NCBI GenBank assembly: GCA_903826715.1 | Contig: CAIKFN010000044.1 | Location: forward strand, 1-23,914 | DNA: 23,914 nt | Direction: 5' to 3' | Source: an uncultured Actinomycetes bacterium | Lineage (GTDB): Bacteria > Actinomycetota > Acidimicrobiia > Acidimicrobiales > RAAP-2 | Part shown: piece after piece, positions 7,389 through 15,877 of the stretch | How the letters are laid out: every line of letters starts with the position of its first letter | Numbering within the stretch: position 1 is the first letter of the stretch | Notes under the pieces: generated by a model | What the model was told of the DNA's origin: nothing | The model's input: only the letters and a program-made list of their open reading frames with translations | The model's database searches: none | Made by a program: the position numbers and the translations under genes

Positions 7389-7418
7389 CGCAGTACCGCT
7401 ATCTATAAAGGAGAAAAC

Positions 7419-9599
7419 ATGACAGAAGAAAACAAGTGTCCAGTTGTTGGAGGCGCAAGCACTCGAGTAACCGGCTTACAGAACAACGCGCAGTGGTGGC
7501 CTAATCAACTCAACATCAAGTTGTTACACCAGGCAAATCCTGCAGCGAGTCCTATGGACAAGAACTTCAATTACGCGAAAGAATTCGCAAAGCTCGACCT
7601 TGATGTTTTAAAGAAGGACATCGAGAAGTTGATGACTAACTCACAAGAGTGGTGGCCTGCTGACTGGGGACACTACGGTCCATTTTTTATTCGCATGGCG
7701 TGGCACAGCGCTGGAACATACCGAATTAGTGACGGACGTGGAGGTGCTGGATCTGGAGCGCAACGTTTCGCACCACTAAACAGCTGGCCGGACAATGGAA
7801 ACCTCGACAAGGCTCGCCGACTTCTCTGGGAAATCAAGAAGAAGTATGGACAGAAGATTTCATGGGCTGACCTCATGATCTTTGCTGGTAACTGTGCACT
7901 CGATTCAATGGGCTTTAAGACATTTGGTTTCGCTGGTGGACGTGTTGACATCTGGGAACCAGAAGATGACATCTACTGGGGACCTGAAGACACGTGGCTT
8001 GATGACAAGCGCTACACCGGTGAGCGCGACCTCGAGAATCCACTTGGTGCCGTGCAGATGGGACTCATCTACGTAAACCCAGAAGGACCTAATGGAAACC
8101 CTGACCCGCTTAAGGCAGCCGTTGACATTCGTGAAACGTTTGCCCGCATGGCAATGGACGACGAAGAAACTGTCGCGCTTATTGCTGGTGGTCACACCTT
8201 TGGAAAGACTCACGGTGCAGGTGACCCTAATAAGTACGTAGGACCAGAACCAGAAGCTGCACCAATTGAAGCGCAGGGACTTGGCTGGATCAACACCATG
8301 GGAACTGGCAACGCTGGTGACACCATCACGAGTGGCCTCGAAGGCATCTGGACAACCAAGCCAACACAGTGGAGCAACGACTACTTCAATCACCTCTTTA
8401 TGTACGAGTGGGAACTCTTCAAGAGCCCTGCTGGCGCACAACAGTGGCGACCAAAGGGTGGTGCTGGATCTACAACAGTTCCAGACGCACACGACAAGAA
8501 GAAGACGCACGCACCAACAATGTTGACAACCGACCTTGCACTCATTGTTGACCCCGCATACAAAAAGATTTCAAAGCGGTTCCAAGAGAATCCAAAAGAA
8601 TTTGCGGACGCGTTTGCTCGTGCGTGGTTCAAGTTGACGCACCGTGACATGGGACCATACGTGCGCGGACTCGGAGCGTATGTTCCAAAGAAGCCTCAAC
8701 TATGGCAAGACCCAATCCCAGTAGTTGACTTCAAGCTTCCAACCGACAAGGACATAGTTGCTCTCAAGAAGAAGATTGCAAACTCTGGCCTCAGTGTTGC
8801 GCAACTTGTTTCAACTGCCTGGGCGTCTGCTGCAACATTCCGTGGCACCGACAAGCGTGGTGGAGCCAATGGTGCGCGCATTGCACTAAGCCCACAGAAT
8901 GCGTGGGAAGTTAACAGTCCTGCGCAGTTGAAGAAAGTGCTTAAAGAACTTGAATCAATTCGCAAGAGCTTTAACACCAAGGCCAAGAAGATTTCACTCG
9001 CTGACATCATCGTGCTCGGTGGTTGCGTTGGAATTGAAATAGCGGCCAGCAACGCTGGACGCAAGATCACTGTTCCATTCACACCAGGACGCAACGACGC
9101 AACGCAGAAGGACACCGATGTTGCTTCATTTGCGGTGCTTGAGCCCACACACGACGGTTTCCGTAACTATGTAGCGAAGGGCCAGCGACGCAGTGAAGAA
9201 GATCTTCTTCTTGACCGTGCACACTTGCTCACACTCAGTGCACCAGAAATGACTGTGCTTATTGGTGGGCTACGTGTGCTTGGCACCAACGTAGACGGCT
9301 CGGCTCACGGAGTCTTTACAAAGAATCCGGGTGCGCTTAGTAACGACTTCTTTGTGAACTTGATTGATCTCGACACTGAGTGGAAGCCTGCGAAGGATGG
9401 TTCACTTGTTGGAACAGATAGAAAGTCTGGCAAGACAAAGTGGACAGCAACTCGGGCTGACCTCATTTTTGGTTCAAATTCACAACTACGAGCTATTGCA
9501 GAGGTGTACGCAACGAACGACGCCAAGAAGAAGTTCGAAAAGGACTTTATTGCTGCCTGGGTAAAGGTGATGAACCTCGACCGTTTCGATCTTGCATAA
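7419..9599 (+). CDS. katG: Bifunctional catalase-peroxidase KatG
   Basis: A 726-residue haem enzyme that removes hydrogen peroxide by catalase and peroxidase activities. The distal triad is Arg92-Trp95-His96 (RMAWHSAGTYR) and the proximal haem ligand is His259 in GGHTFGKTHGA. The covalent Met-Tyr-Trp adduct that gives catalase activity can form: Trp95, Tyr218 (LIYVNPEGP) and Met244 (ARMAMDDEE). Ser305 in ITSGLEG corresponds to M. tuberculosis Ser315. The C-terminal pseudo-peroxidase domain is full length, ending ...VMNLDRFDLA. A purine-rich AAAGGAGAAAA precedes the ATG and serves as the ribosome site; a similar polypurine tract stabilises mycobacterial katG mRNA. It is co-transcribed with furA. 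Confidence 0.98.
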   Translation: MTEENKCPVVGGASTRVTGLQNNAQWWPNQLNIKLLHQANPAASPMDKNFNYAKEFAKLDLDVLKKDIEKLMTNSQEWWPADWGHYGPFFIRMAWHSAGTYRISDGRGGAGSGAQRFAPLNSWPDNGNLDKARRLLWEIKKKYGQKISWADLMIFAGNCALDSMGFKTFGFAGGRVDIWEPEDDIYWGPEDTWLDDKRYTGERDLENPLGAVQMGLIYVNPEGPNGNPDPLKAAVDIRETFARMAMDDEETVALIAGGHTFGKTHGAGDPNKYVGPEPEAAPIEAQGLGWINTMGTGNAGDTITSGLEGIWTTKPTQWSNDYFNHLFMYEWELFKSPAGAQQWRPKGGAGSTTVPDAHDKKKTHAPTMLTTDLALIVDPAYKKISKRFQENPKEFADAFARAWFKLTHRDMGPYVRGLGAYVPKKPQLWQDPIPVVDFKLPTDKDIVALKKKIANSGLSVAQLVSTAWASAATFRGTDKRGGANGARIALSPQNAWEVNSPAQLKKVLKELESIRKSFNTKAKKISLADIIVLGGCVGIEIAASNAGRKITVPFTPGRNDATQKDTDVASFAVLEPTHDGFRNYVAKGQRRSEEDLLLDRAHLLTLSAPEMTVLIGGLRVLGTNVDGSAHGVFTKNPGALSNDFFVNLIDLDTEWKPAKDGSLVGTDRKSGKTKWTATRADLIFGSNSQLRAIAEVYATNDAKKKFEKDFIAAWVKVMNLDRFDLA

Positions 9600-9618
9600 A
9601 TAGTTCAAGATTCAACTC

Positions 9619-9647
9619 AAATCCCCGGCTCATAGAGCCGGGGATTT
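9619..9647 (+). terminator. Hairpin terminator after katG
   Basis: A perfect 13-bp stem (AAATCCCCGGCTC with its complement) around a 3-nt loop begins 20 nt after the katG stop. The stem ends in TTT followed by GTTC, so the U-tract is short. Confidence 0.8.
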
Positions 9648-9734
9648 GTTCATAAAATCCTCAAAGAAAATTAAGAAGTCAATAAAGCAGAGAATCACAA
9701 GCAATTCACACTCCACCAACCACTATTACCTATT

Positions 9735-9740
9735 TATACT
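9735..9740 (+). promoter_or_regulatory. Possible -10 box for the secreted repeat protein
   Basis: TATACT lies 32 nt before the ATG at 9773 in an A+T-rich stretch after the katG terminator. No good -35 box is seen at the right distance. A TTG at 9746 is in frame, but the signal peptide begins at 9773. Confidence 0.4.
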
Positions 9741-9772
9741 GAGGATTGCTCTTAGTTCTAGAAAGTAGCTGC

Positions 9773-11215
9773 ATGAAACTCGTTCGTTCAACATTTGTGA
9801 TTGCCACACTCGCGTTCACCTTGTTGAGCATTGTGCCCGCACAAGCCGCAGCACCAACGTGGAGAAGCGCCGAGAACGTAACTCTGCCCAGCGGAGCAAC
9901 GAGCGTCTACCAAGGTTGGCTTCCTTACCTTGCATGCCCCACGGCAAATAACTGCAGTGGGGCAGGAATCGCGAATGACGCTACAGGAAATGTTCAAGGT
10001 CTTCTGCTCAGTGAGTCGAGAGGTATTTGGAGATCATCTATCTTGAGCTTGCCTTTGAACGCTGCGAAAGCTCCTGGCGTCATGGTCTATGCAATTGGGT
10101 GTGCAACAAGTGGCAACTGTGTGGCAGGTGGTCAGTATTTAGATTCCAGCTCAAATGGTTTTGCATTTGTAGCAAAACAAATTAGTGGGACGTGGATGAA
10201 GGCAAGTGCAATCGCGCTTCCAGCTGGTGCGATTATGACAGCACAAAATGCACAGGTGCGTGGTGCATCGTGTCCAGTTGCTGGAAACTGTGTGGTCACT
10301 GGAACGTATCTAGAGGGCACGACGTCGGCGCCACGAACTCAAGGGTTTGTGGCAAGCGAAGTTGGTGGGGTGTGGCACACAGCAACAAAGGTCACTCTGC
10401 CAACTAATACCAACGCGAATCCTTATGTTTCGCTCGGACAGATCTCGTGCTGGAGTGCTGGCAACTGTTCAGCGATTGGTAATTACCTTGATTCCAACAA
10501 CATAAGTCAAGGTCTCTTGCTGAGTGAAATAAACGGTGTTTGGCAAACGGGACAAAACGTATCGATGCCATCAAACACAAGTGCGTACGCGAGCATTTCA
10601 TTAAACGCCCTTACATGTGCAGCAGCAAGAAACTGCAGCGTGATCGGAACCTACGCCACACGCTCTGGCGCAATAACCCCATTTGTCGTCTCAGAAATAA
10701 ATGGTGTTTGGCAAAGAGGAGCGATGATTGTGCTTCCGAGCGATGCTGCCAGCAATCCGCGAACGGTCCTCTACGGTTTCTCTGGTATTACTTGTCCAAC
10801 GGCTAACGACTGCGTTACTGGCGGCCAGTACTACACAACAACTGGTCTGTACCAGGGTTTCTTGGTGAACCAAGTGAACGGCTCTTGGAAACCAGCAAAG
10901 ACGCTTGCGCTGCCTAGCGGCGCGCAGCAGGCTGGAAAAAATGGTGGTGCTGTTGCGTTTGCTTGTTCAAGCGCTGGTAACTGTTCAGTGGGCTCTGCAT
11001 ACCTCGACGCCTCAGGTATTTATCAAGCTGGAATTGTAAGTGAAGTTAATGGCATTTGGGAGACAGCTCAAAAGATAACTTTGCCAAATGGTGCAACAAC
11101 CGTTAGTCCAGCTGGTGGCGTCTACGCAATTATTTGTCGAGCAACTAGCTGTACAGCGCTTGGTAGTTATCAAACGACCACAGGATCGTACCAAGGTTTT
11201 ACTGTTAGCAATTAA
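9773..11215 (+). CDS. Secreted protein of eight ~57-residue cysteine-pair repeats, possible beta-propeller
   Basis: 480 residues, start chosen at the ATG that opens a clear Sec signal peptide (MKLVRS, hydrophobic core, VPAQA then AAPTW; cleavage after about residue 25). The mature protein is eight tandem repeats, each opening with W followed by polar residues and LP(S/T)xA, then a hydrophobic strand, a Cys-x5-Cys pair (CPTANNC, CATSGNC, CPVAGNC, CWSAGNC, CAAARNC, CPTANDC, CSSAGNC; the last is CRATSC with x4), then G-x-Y, QG(F/L) and SE(I/V)NG(V/I)W. All 16 mature cysteines fall in these pairs. Repeat length and strand pattern suggest a disulfide-stapled beta-propeller. I do not know its ligand. 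It lacks a membrane anchor or LPxTG. The stop overlaps that of the convergent E2 gene. Confidence 0.85.
   Translation: MKLVRSTFVIATLAFTLLSIVPAQAAAPTWRSAENVTLPSGATSVYQGWLPYLACPTANNCSGAGIANDATGNVQGLLLSESRGIWRSSILSLPLNAAKAPGVMVYAIGCATSGNCVAGGQYLDSSSNGFAFVAKQISGTWMKASAIALPAGAIMTAQNAQVRGASCPVAGNCVVTGTYLEGTTSAPRTQGFVASEVGGVWHTATKVTLPTNTNANPYVSLGQISCWSAGNCSAIGNYLDSNNISQGLLLSEINGVWQTGQNVSMPSNTSAYASISLNALTCAAARNCSVIGTYATRSGAITPFVVSEINGVWQRGAMIVLPSDAASNPRTVLYGFSGITCPTANDCVTGGQYYTTTGLYQGFLVNQVNGSWKPAKTLALPSGAQQAGKNGGAVAFACSSAGNCSVGSAYLDASGIYQAGIVSEVNGIWETAQKITLPNGATTVSPAGGVYAIICRATSCTALGSYQTTTGSYQGFTVSN
9848..11212 (+). repeat. Eight degenerate tandem protein repeats (~165-180 bp units)
   Basis: The units are alignable at protein level (W...LP..A...C.....NC..G.Y....QG....E.NG.W) but well diverged at DNA level, so this is an old amplification and not a recent expansion. 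Confidence 0.8.
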
Positions 11216-12531
11216 TTTGCTAACAGCGATGTCGCGGGGTCAGATAAAAAACGACCCAAGTGGTTCAGCACTATTGATGCAAGTGCACCGTCTATCTGGC
11301 GATGATCAAATGACATTGCTATTTCACAAACTTGTCGAACCACAACTTGGTTATCCACCACCCAAGGCGCTGGAGCAATTTGTCCTATGGCAATGATTGC
11401 ACCACTACCTGGTGGAATTATTGGAATTGCTGCATCCACACCAAATGGACCAACGTTTGTAATTGTTAGCGATGTGCCGAGCATTTCATTTGGTGTTGTG
11501 GTGCCGTTGCGTGCTTTTTCAACTAATACGTTCAGCGCGCGAGCCATACCCACAAGGTCAAGTTGATCGGCTTGCTTGATGTTTGGCACAATCAAACCTC
11601 GATCTGTATTCGCCGCAATTCCAAGATTGACCGTTCGACGAACAACTACTTCATTCGTCTTCATGTCAAAGTACGAATTAATACCTGGATAATGGCGTGC
11701 TGCGTCACAGAGTCCCAGTGCAACAATTACGAGTGGCGAGAGGCGAACATCTTGCATGTTCGGGTGCCTCTTTAGCGATGCCACTAACTCCATTGTCTTT
11801 GTGGCATCAATACGAACCCACACAGCTGCTCGTGGTTGGCTAAAAGCACTCGAAGCCATTGCCTCTGACATGGACTTTAAGACACCCTTTACCGGTATGC
11901 GCTCTTCTAGCGGTCCACTCGACCATGACTCTAATTCCCGGCCAACAAATCGAGACGTCTTATTTGCGCCAGAACTTTTTAGCTGCTTCACGGGTGCGAC
12001 TGGAGTTCGCGCACTATCAACATCACTGCGCGTGATGACACCGTCTCTGCCCGTTCCAGCAATTGTGTTGAGATCAATTCCGTGTTGCTTGGCGTACAAA
12101 CGAACTGGAGGTGTGGTTCGTACTTGCGTTCTCGCAGCCGAAGGGGTTGTTTCGGGTGCGTTTCGGCGTCGTGTTCTAGCCACAACAGCTTCTTCTTTTG
12201 CAACTCCGTAGCCAATGAGAACTGCTTCACGGCCAGACCCCACCGAATCAGCAGCTTGTTGCTCTTCAGCAATCGTTTCAGCTTCGTCACCTTCAACATC
12301 AAAAGTAATAAGCGGTTCATCAACTTGGATGGTGTCACCTTGTGAACCATGAAGTTCACTCACAACTCCCGCGAAAGGGCTCGGTAACTCAACCATGGCT
12401 TTGGCTGTTTCAATATCCACTAGAGGCTGGTTGAGTATGACAACATCTCCAACCTTGACCTTCCAGGCAACAATCTCTGCCTCAACAAGGCCTTCGCCAA
12501 CATCAGGCAGAAGAAAGACTTTCTTAGTCAT
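11212..12531 (-). CDS. 2-oxoacid dehydrogenase E2 (dihydrolipoamide acyltransferase)
   Basis: A 439-residue E2 core of a branched-chain 2-oxoacid or pyruvate dehydrogenase complex. The N-terminal lipoyl domain (about 3-77) has the lipoylated Lys44 in DIETAKA. A charged linker leads to a peripheral subunit-binding domain (about 140-170, VRLYAKQHGIDLNTIAGTG), and the catalytic acyltransferase domain ends with the active-site motif SFDHRQIDGA (His410, Asp414). It transfers the acyl group from E1-bound thiamine intermediates to CoA. It overlaps the E1beta end by 4 nt (ATGA), so translation is coupled. Its own end shares a TTAA with the stop of the convergent secreted-protein gene. No E3 follows. 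BkdC and PdhC cannot be told apart by sequence reading alone. Confidence 0.92.
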   Translation of the reverse strand: MTKKVFLLPDVGEGLVEAEIVAWKVKVGDVVILNQPLVDIETAKAMVELPSPFAGVVSELHGSQGDTIQVDEPLITFDVEGDEAETIAEEQQAADSVGSGREAVLIGYGVAKEEAVVARTRRRNAPETTPSAARTQVRTTPPVRLYAKQHGIDLNTIAGTGRDGVITRSDVDSARTPVAPVKQLKSSGANKTSRFVGRELESWSSGPLEERIPVKGVLKSMSEAMASSAFSQPRAAVWVRIDATKTMELVASLKRHPNMQDVRLSPLVIVALGLCDAARHYPGINSYFDMKTNEVVVRRTVNLGIAANTDRGLIVPNIKQADQLDLVGMARALNVLVEKARNGTTTPNEMLGTSLTITNVGPFGVDAAIPIIPPGSGAIIAIGQIAPAPWVVDNQVVVRQVCEIAMSFDHRQIDGALASIVLNHLGRFLSDPATSLLAN

Positions 12532-13514
12532 TTTCCAAATCCAATCACTCGGTCAACACCATCAAGAATGCGATCAACCGTTGGCCGGTAATCTTCTTCA
12601 ATCCTCGTAGGTGGGTAGGGGACGTGGTATCCACCAACGACAATCCCCGGAGCCTGCATTGAATAGAAGCAGCGTTGGGTGAGCTCAGAAATAATCTCTG
12701 ATCCAATCGATGCACTGTGAGGTGCCTCTTGCACGACCACCAAGCGACCTGTTTTCTCAACGGAAACCTTCATTGTTTCAAAATCAAGCGGAGCAACCGA
12801 GCGCGCGTCAATTACTTCAATAGATGTTCCTTCAAGCGCTGCGGTGTCTGCAGCACGGAGACATGTCTTTACGGTGCCGCCATAGGCAATGACTGTCACA
12901 TCAGTTCCTTCACGAAGTACCGACGCCTCAAAGAGACCACGTGGTGGAGTGTCGGTATTGACTTCACCCTTTTCCCAGTAACGACTCTTGGGTTCACAGA
13001 AAATAATTGGATCGTCGTGCTCGATTGACTGTTGAATCATCCAATAGGCGTCGTTTGGGGTTGAACACGAAACAACTCGAAGGCCCGCAGTTTGCGCGAA
13101 GTACGCCTCGGGGCTTTCTGAGTGATGCTCAATTGCACCGATGCCACCTTGGAATGGCAAACGAATTACGAGCCCCATGGTGTACGCACCATCACTACGT
13201 TTGTGTAGTTTTGCGACTTGGGAGACTATTTGATCAAAGGCTGGATACACGAAGCCATCGAACTGAATTTCGCAAACAGTTCGGTATCCTCTGATTGCGA
13301 GCCCCACTGCAGTCCCCACAATTCCAGATTCCCCAAGTGGCGCATCAATTACTCGGTCTTCTCCAAAATCTTTCTGAAGTCCATCAGTAATTCGAAATAC
13401 ACCGCCAAGTTTTCCAATGTCTTCTCCCATTAAAAGGACTTTTTTATTCTTTTCCATTGCGCGACGAAGCCCCTCATTGAGGGCCTTAGCCATAGTCATC
13501 GTGGTAGTTGTCAT
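12528..13514 (-). CDS. 2-oxoacid dehydrogenase E1 component, beta subunit
   Basis: The 328-residue beta chain of the alpha2beta2 thiamine-dependent decarboxylase that feeds E2. Family motifs are MGEDIGKLGGVFRITDGL, RVIDAPLGESGIVGTAVGLA, CEIQFDGFVYPAFDQIVSQ, LPFQGGIGAIEHHSESPEA (with the catalytic His pair region) and EAPHSASIGSEIIS in the C-terminal transketolase domain. The start ATG overlaps the E1alpha stop by 1 nt (TAATG). The sequence resembles both BkdB and PdhB of actinobacteria; the IEHHSESPEAYF signature is typical of the BCKDH/PDH branch. The substrate is therefore a branched-chain 2-oxoacid or pyruvate. Confidence 0.93.
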   Translation of the reverse strand: MTTTTMTMAKALNEGLRRAMEKNKKVLLMGEDIGKLGGVFRITDGLQKDFGEDRVIDAPLGESGIVGTAVGLAIRGYRTVCEIQFDGFVYPAFDQIVSQVAKLHKRSDGAYTMGLVIRLPFQGGIGAIEHHSESPEAYFAQTAGLRVVSCSTPNDAYWMIQQSIEHDDPIIFCEPKSRYWEKGEVNTDTPPRGLFEASVLREGTDVTVIAYGGTVKTCLRAADTAALEGTSIEVIDARSVAPLDFETMKVSVEKTGRLVVVQEAPHSASIGSEIISELTQRCFYSMQAPGIVVGGYHVPYPPTRIEEDYRPTVDRILDGVDRVIGFGK

Positions 13515-14581
13515 TATTTTTTCAACCCACCAATTCCTAACTCAATTAGTTCACGTCGCCCTTCTTCAATAAGGGGATGTTCCTCGGCGTATGCATGGTC
13601 AAACATTGTCATGGGATCAGGGCGGTCCATAGCGAGAACATCATGGCGAAGTTTCATTGCGATTTCATCCGCCTCAGTATTTACATCTTCGAATTGTGCG
13701 TTCTTCACTCCATACGCACGAACAAGTAGCGCTTTGATTCGTGCAATTGGATCACGGTGATTCCAAATTTCCACTTCCGCGTCAACGCGATACCTCGTTG
13801 GATCATCTGATGTGGTGTGTGCGCCCATCCGGTAGGTGAATGCTTCAATGAGCGTCGGGCCACCACCAGCTCTCGCGTTTTCAAGTGCGCGTTTAGTAAC
13901 TTCGTATACCGCCAACACATCGTTGCCGTCGACTCGAATTCCTGGGAAACCGAATCCAGCTGCTCTTTTATAAAGAGGTACTTTCATTTGTACCGAGGAA
14001 GGCGTTGAAATTCCCCATTGATTATTTTGACAAAAGAAAACAACAGGTGCATTAAACGACGCGGCCCAAACAAAACTTTCAAGAACGTCACCTTGTGACG
14101 ATGCACCGTCCCCAAAGAAAGCGACTGCGGCTTCTTCTGCACCGTCTCTTTGGATACCCATGGCGTAACCAACTGCATTTAGTACTTGATTGCCCAGAAC
14201 TATCGCGGGCACTGAGTGGTGGTACTTATTCGGATCCCACCCCCCATTGGATACGGCACGAAATAAACGCAACATGTTTTCTGGTGGTACACCGCGACAC
14301 CATGCGATTCCATGTTCGCGGTAACTAGGAAAAGAAAAATCATTTGGTGCGAGTGCGCGTCCTGCGCCAATTTGCGCAGCCTCTTGACCACGAATTGGAG
14401 CCCATAAAGCCAGTTGACCTTGGCGCTGGAGCGAAGTTGACTCAGCGCAGATTCGACGAATTATCGCCATATCGCGATAAAGGCCAAAAATTTCCTCACC
14501 ATTTAATAAGCAAGTGAATTCAGGATTCGCAATCCTCTCACCCTCGGGTGAAAGTAATTGAACTACATCATCTTGATTCAT
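13514..14581 (-). CDS. 2-oxoacid dehydrogenase E1 component, alpha subunit
   Basis: A 355-residue alpha chain that binds thiamine diphosphate and decarboxylates the 2-oxoacid. The ThDP motif starts at GDGASSQGD (157-165) and ends at the Asn pair NNQWGIS (186-192). Other family segments are GQEAAQIGAGRAL, SFPSYREHG, the acyl-pocket segment HHSVPAIVLGNQ and the phospho-loop equivalent YRMGAHTTSDDPTRYR. The N-terminal half resembles mycobacterial BkdA, which favours a branched-chain or mixed substrate role. It is the first gene of the E1alpha-E1beta-E2 operon, with GAGG 7 nt before the ATG, and is divergent from the MFS exporter across 54 bp. No dedicated regulator is seen. Confidence 0.93.
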   Translation of the reverse strand: MNQDDVVQLLSPEGERIANPEFTCLLNGEEIFGLYRDMAIIRRICAESTSLQRQGQLALWAPIRGQEAAQIGAGRALAPNDFSFPSYREHGIAWCRGVPPENMLRLFRAVSNGGWDPNKYHHSVPAIVLGNQVLNAVGYAMGIQRDGAEEAAVAFFGDGASSQGDVLESFVWAASFNAPVVFFCQNNQWGISTPSSVQMKVPLYKRAAGFGFPGIRVDGNDVLAVYEVTKRALENARAGGGPTLIEAFTYRMGAHTTSDDPTRYRVDAEVEIWNHRDPIARIKALLVRAYGVKNAQFEDVNTEADEIAMKLRHDVLAMDRPDPMTMFDHAYAEEHPLIEEGRRELIELGIGGLKK

Positions 14582-14623
14582 TGGGCCACCTCACCAACTC
14601 TCCCAGTTTCGACGTTAGTCCTC

Positions 14624-14629
14624 TACGCT
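14624..14629 (+). promoter_or_regulatory. -10 box of a leaderless promoter for the MFS transporter
   Basis: TACGCT ends 6 nt before the ATG at 14636, and no ribosome site is present. It lies within the 54-bp divergent gap shared with the E1alpha gene. Confidence 0.45.
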
Positions 14630-14635
14630 GTTTGA

Positions 14636-15877
14636 ATGCCAGGGCTACTTGTTGACTTTCGACCCTTTCAGGGCAATAAAGACTTCAAATTGCTCTTTAC
14701 TGGTCAGTTCGTTTCGCTACTCGGCAGTAATCTCACAACCGTTGCGATTCCATATCAGATTTATTTAGATACTCACTCAAGTTTGTGGGTAGGTATTGCA
14801 AGTCTTATTCAGCTCCCACTACTAATTATTGGTTCACTTTGGGGAGGAGCAGTTGGTGACAGGGTCAATCGGCGATTGCTACTGAGCGTCACATCACTTG
14901 GTCTTGGTGCGCTCAGTGTTCTACTTGGCATCAATGCACAGTCGCATAATAAACACATTGCGCTACTAATTATTCTCGCAGCACTCAGTGCTGGGCTTGC
15001 TGGCTTTTTAGGACCACTTCGCAGTGCAGTGATCCCAACTATTGTTCCGCCTGAACAACTCATCGCAGCAAACTCACTTTTTCAACTCACATTTCAAACA
15101 GGTTTTCTAGCTGGTCCTGCACTCGCTGGTGTACTCATTGCAGCAGTGGGTGTGCCGTCTTGTTATTTAATTGACGCCTGCACATTCGCTTTGCTTTCAC
15201 TCTCTGCATATTTTCTCTCCCCCCTTCCTCCCGTTTCGTCTCCCGGAGAACGAGCAATTCTTAAATCAATACGTGATGGTTTTAGTTATGTTCGAAAATC
15301 AAAAATCATTCAAGGTGTCTACCTTGTGGATCTCAACGCAATGATCTTTGGAATGCCACGTGCTCTTTTCCCGGCTTTTGCTCTCAGCATTTATCACGCC
15401 GGCCCACGTGCACTCGGACTTCTCTATTCCGCTCCAGCAATTGGTGGTGTTTTAATTTCACTGATCAGTGGATGGGTTGACAACATTCACCGACAAGGCA
15501 GGTTTGTTGTCCTCTCGGTCATTGCGTGGGGTGTAGCGATAACACTTTTTGGTGTGGTTCACGTGCTCTGGCTAGGTGTGTTCTTTCTCGCTTTTGCCGG
15601 TGGTGCTGATGCACTGTCGGCGATATTTAGAAACACAATTTTGCAAAGCACTCTGCCAGATGAGTACCGAAGTCGAATAGCGTCTATCCAAATCGCCGTA
15701 GTAACTGGCGGTCCACGAATTGGAGACATGGAATCAGGTGTTGTTGCGGGACTTATTTCAACGGAGTTCTCAGTTGTGAGTGGAGGAATCGCGTGTGTTC
15801 TTGGGGCACTCGTTCTTATTAAAGCGCTACCAACGTTCTGGCAGCAGGAGAAACTTACGCTGAGCGAACCGGAATAG
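14636..15877 (+). CDS. MFS transporter (EntS/MFS_3-like exporter)
   Basis: A 413-residue permease with about twelve membrane helices. The N-terminus FRPFQGNKDFKLLFTGQFVSLLGSNLTTVAIPYQIY is typical of the MFS_3/EntS group of actinobacterial exporters (siderophores, macrolides and other small molecules). The loop 2-3 signature is WGGAVGDRVNRRLLL; the motif after helix 4 is GPLRSAVIPTIVPPEQLIAANSL; the second half repeats it as SGWVDNIHRQGRF and LPDEYRSRIASI. The substrate is unknown. The start ATG is only 6 nt downstream of a TACGCT box with no ribosome site, so probably leaderless. Its last 23 nt overlap the 3' end of rlmN on the other strand. Not obviously linked in function to its neighbours. 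Confidence 0.88.
   Translation: MPGLLVDFRPFQGNKDFKLLFTGQFVSLLGSNLTTVAIPYQIYLDTHSSLWVGIASLIQLPLLIIGSLWGGAVGDRVNRRLLLSVTSLGLGALSVLLGINAQSHNKHIALLIILAALSAGLAGFLGPLRSAVIPTIVPPEQLIAANSLFQLTFQTGFLAGPALAGVLIAAVGVPSCYLIDACTFALLSLSAYFLSPLPPVSSPGERAILKSIRDGFSYVRKSKIIQGVYLVDLNAMIFGMPRALFPAFALSIYHAGPRALGLLYSAPAIGGVLISLISGWVDNIHRQGRFVVLSVIAWGVAITLFGVVHVLWLGVFFLAFAGGADALSAIFRNTILQSTLPDEYRSRIASIQIAVVTGGPRIGDMESGVVAGLISTEFSVVSGGIACVLGALVLIKALPTFWQQEKLTLSEPE

Noticed and set aside
7905..8510. 201-codon open frame antisense to katG
   Set aside because: It lies wholly inside katG on the other strand, has no family resemblance or ribosome site, and reflects katG codon bias.
9746..9772. TTG start for the secreted protein, 5 nt after TATACT (leaderless layout)
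   Set aside because: The signal peptide starts cleanly at ATG 9773, and leaderless starts from TTG are uncommon; not fully excluded.
9848..11212. Repeats in the secreted-protein gene as a possible CRISPR or tandem DNA array
   Set aside because: Similarity is at protein level only; units vary in length and have no conserved DNA repeat or spacers.
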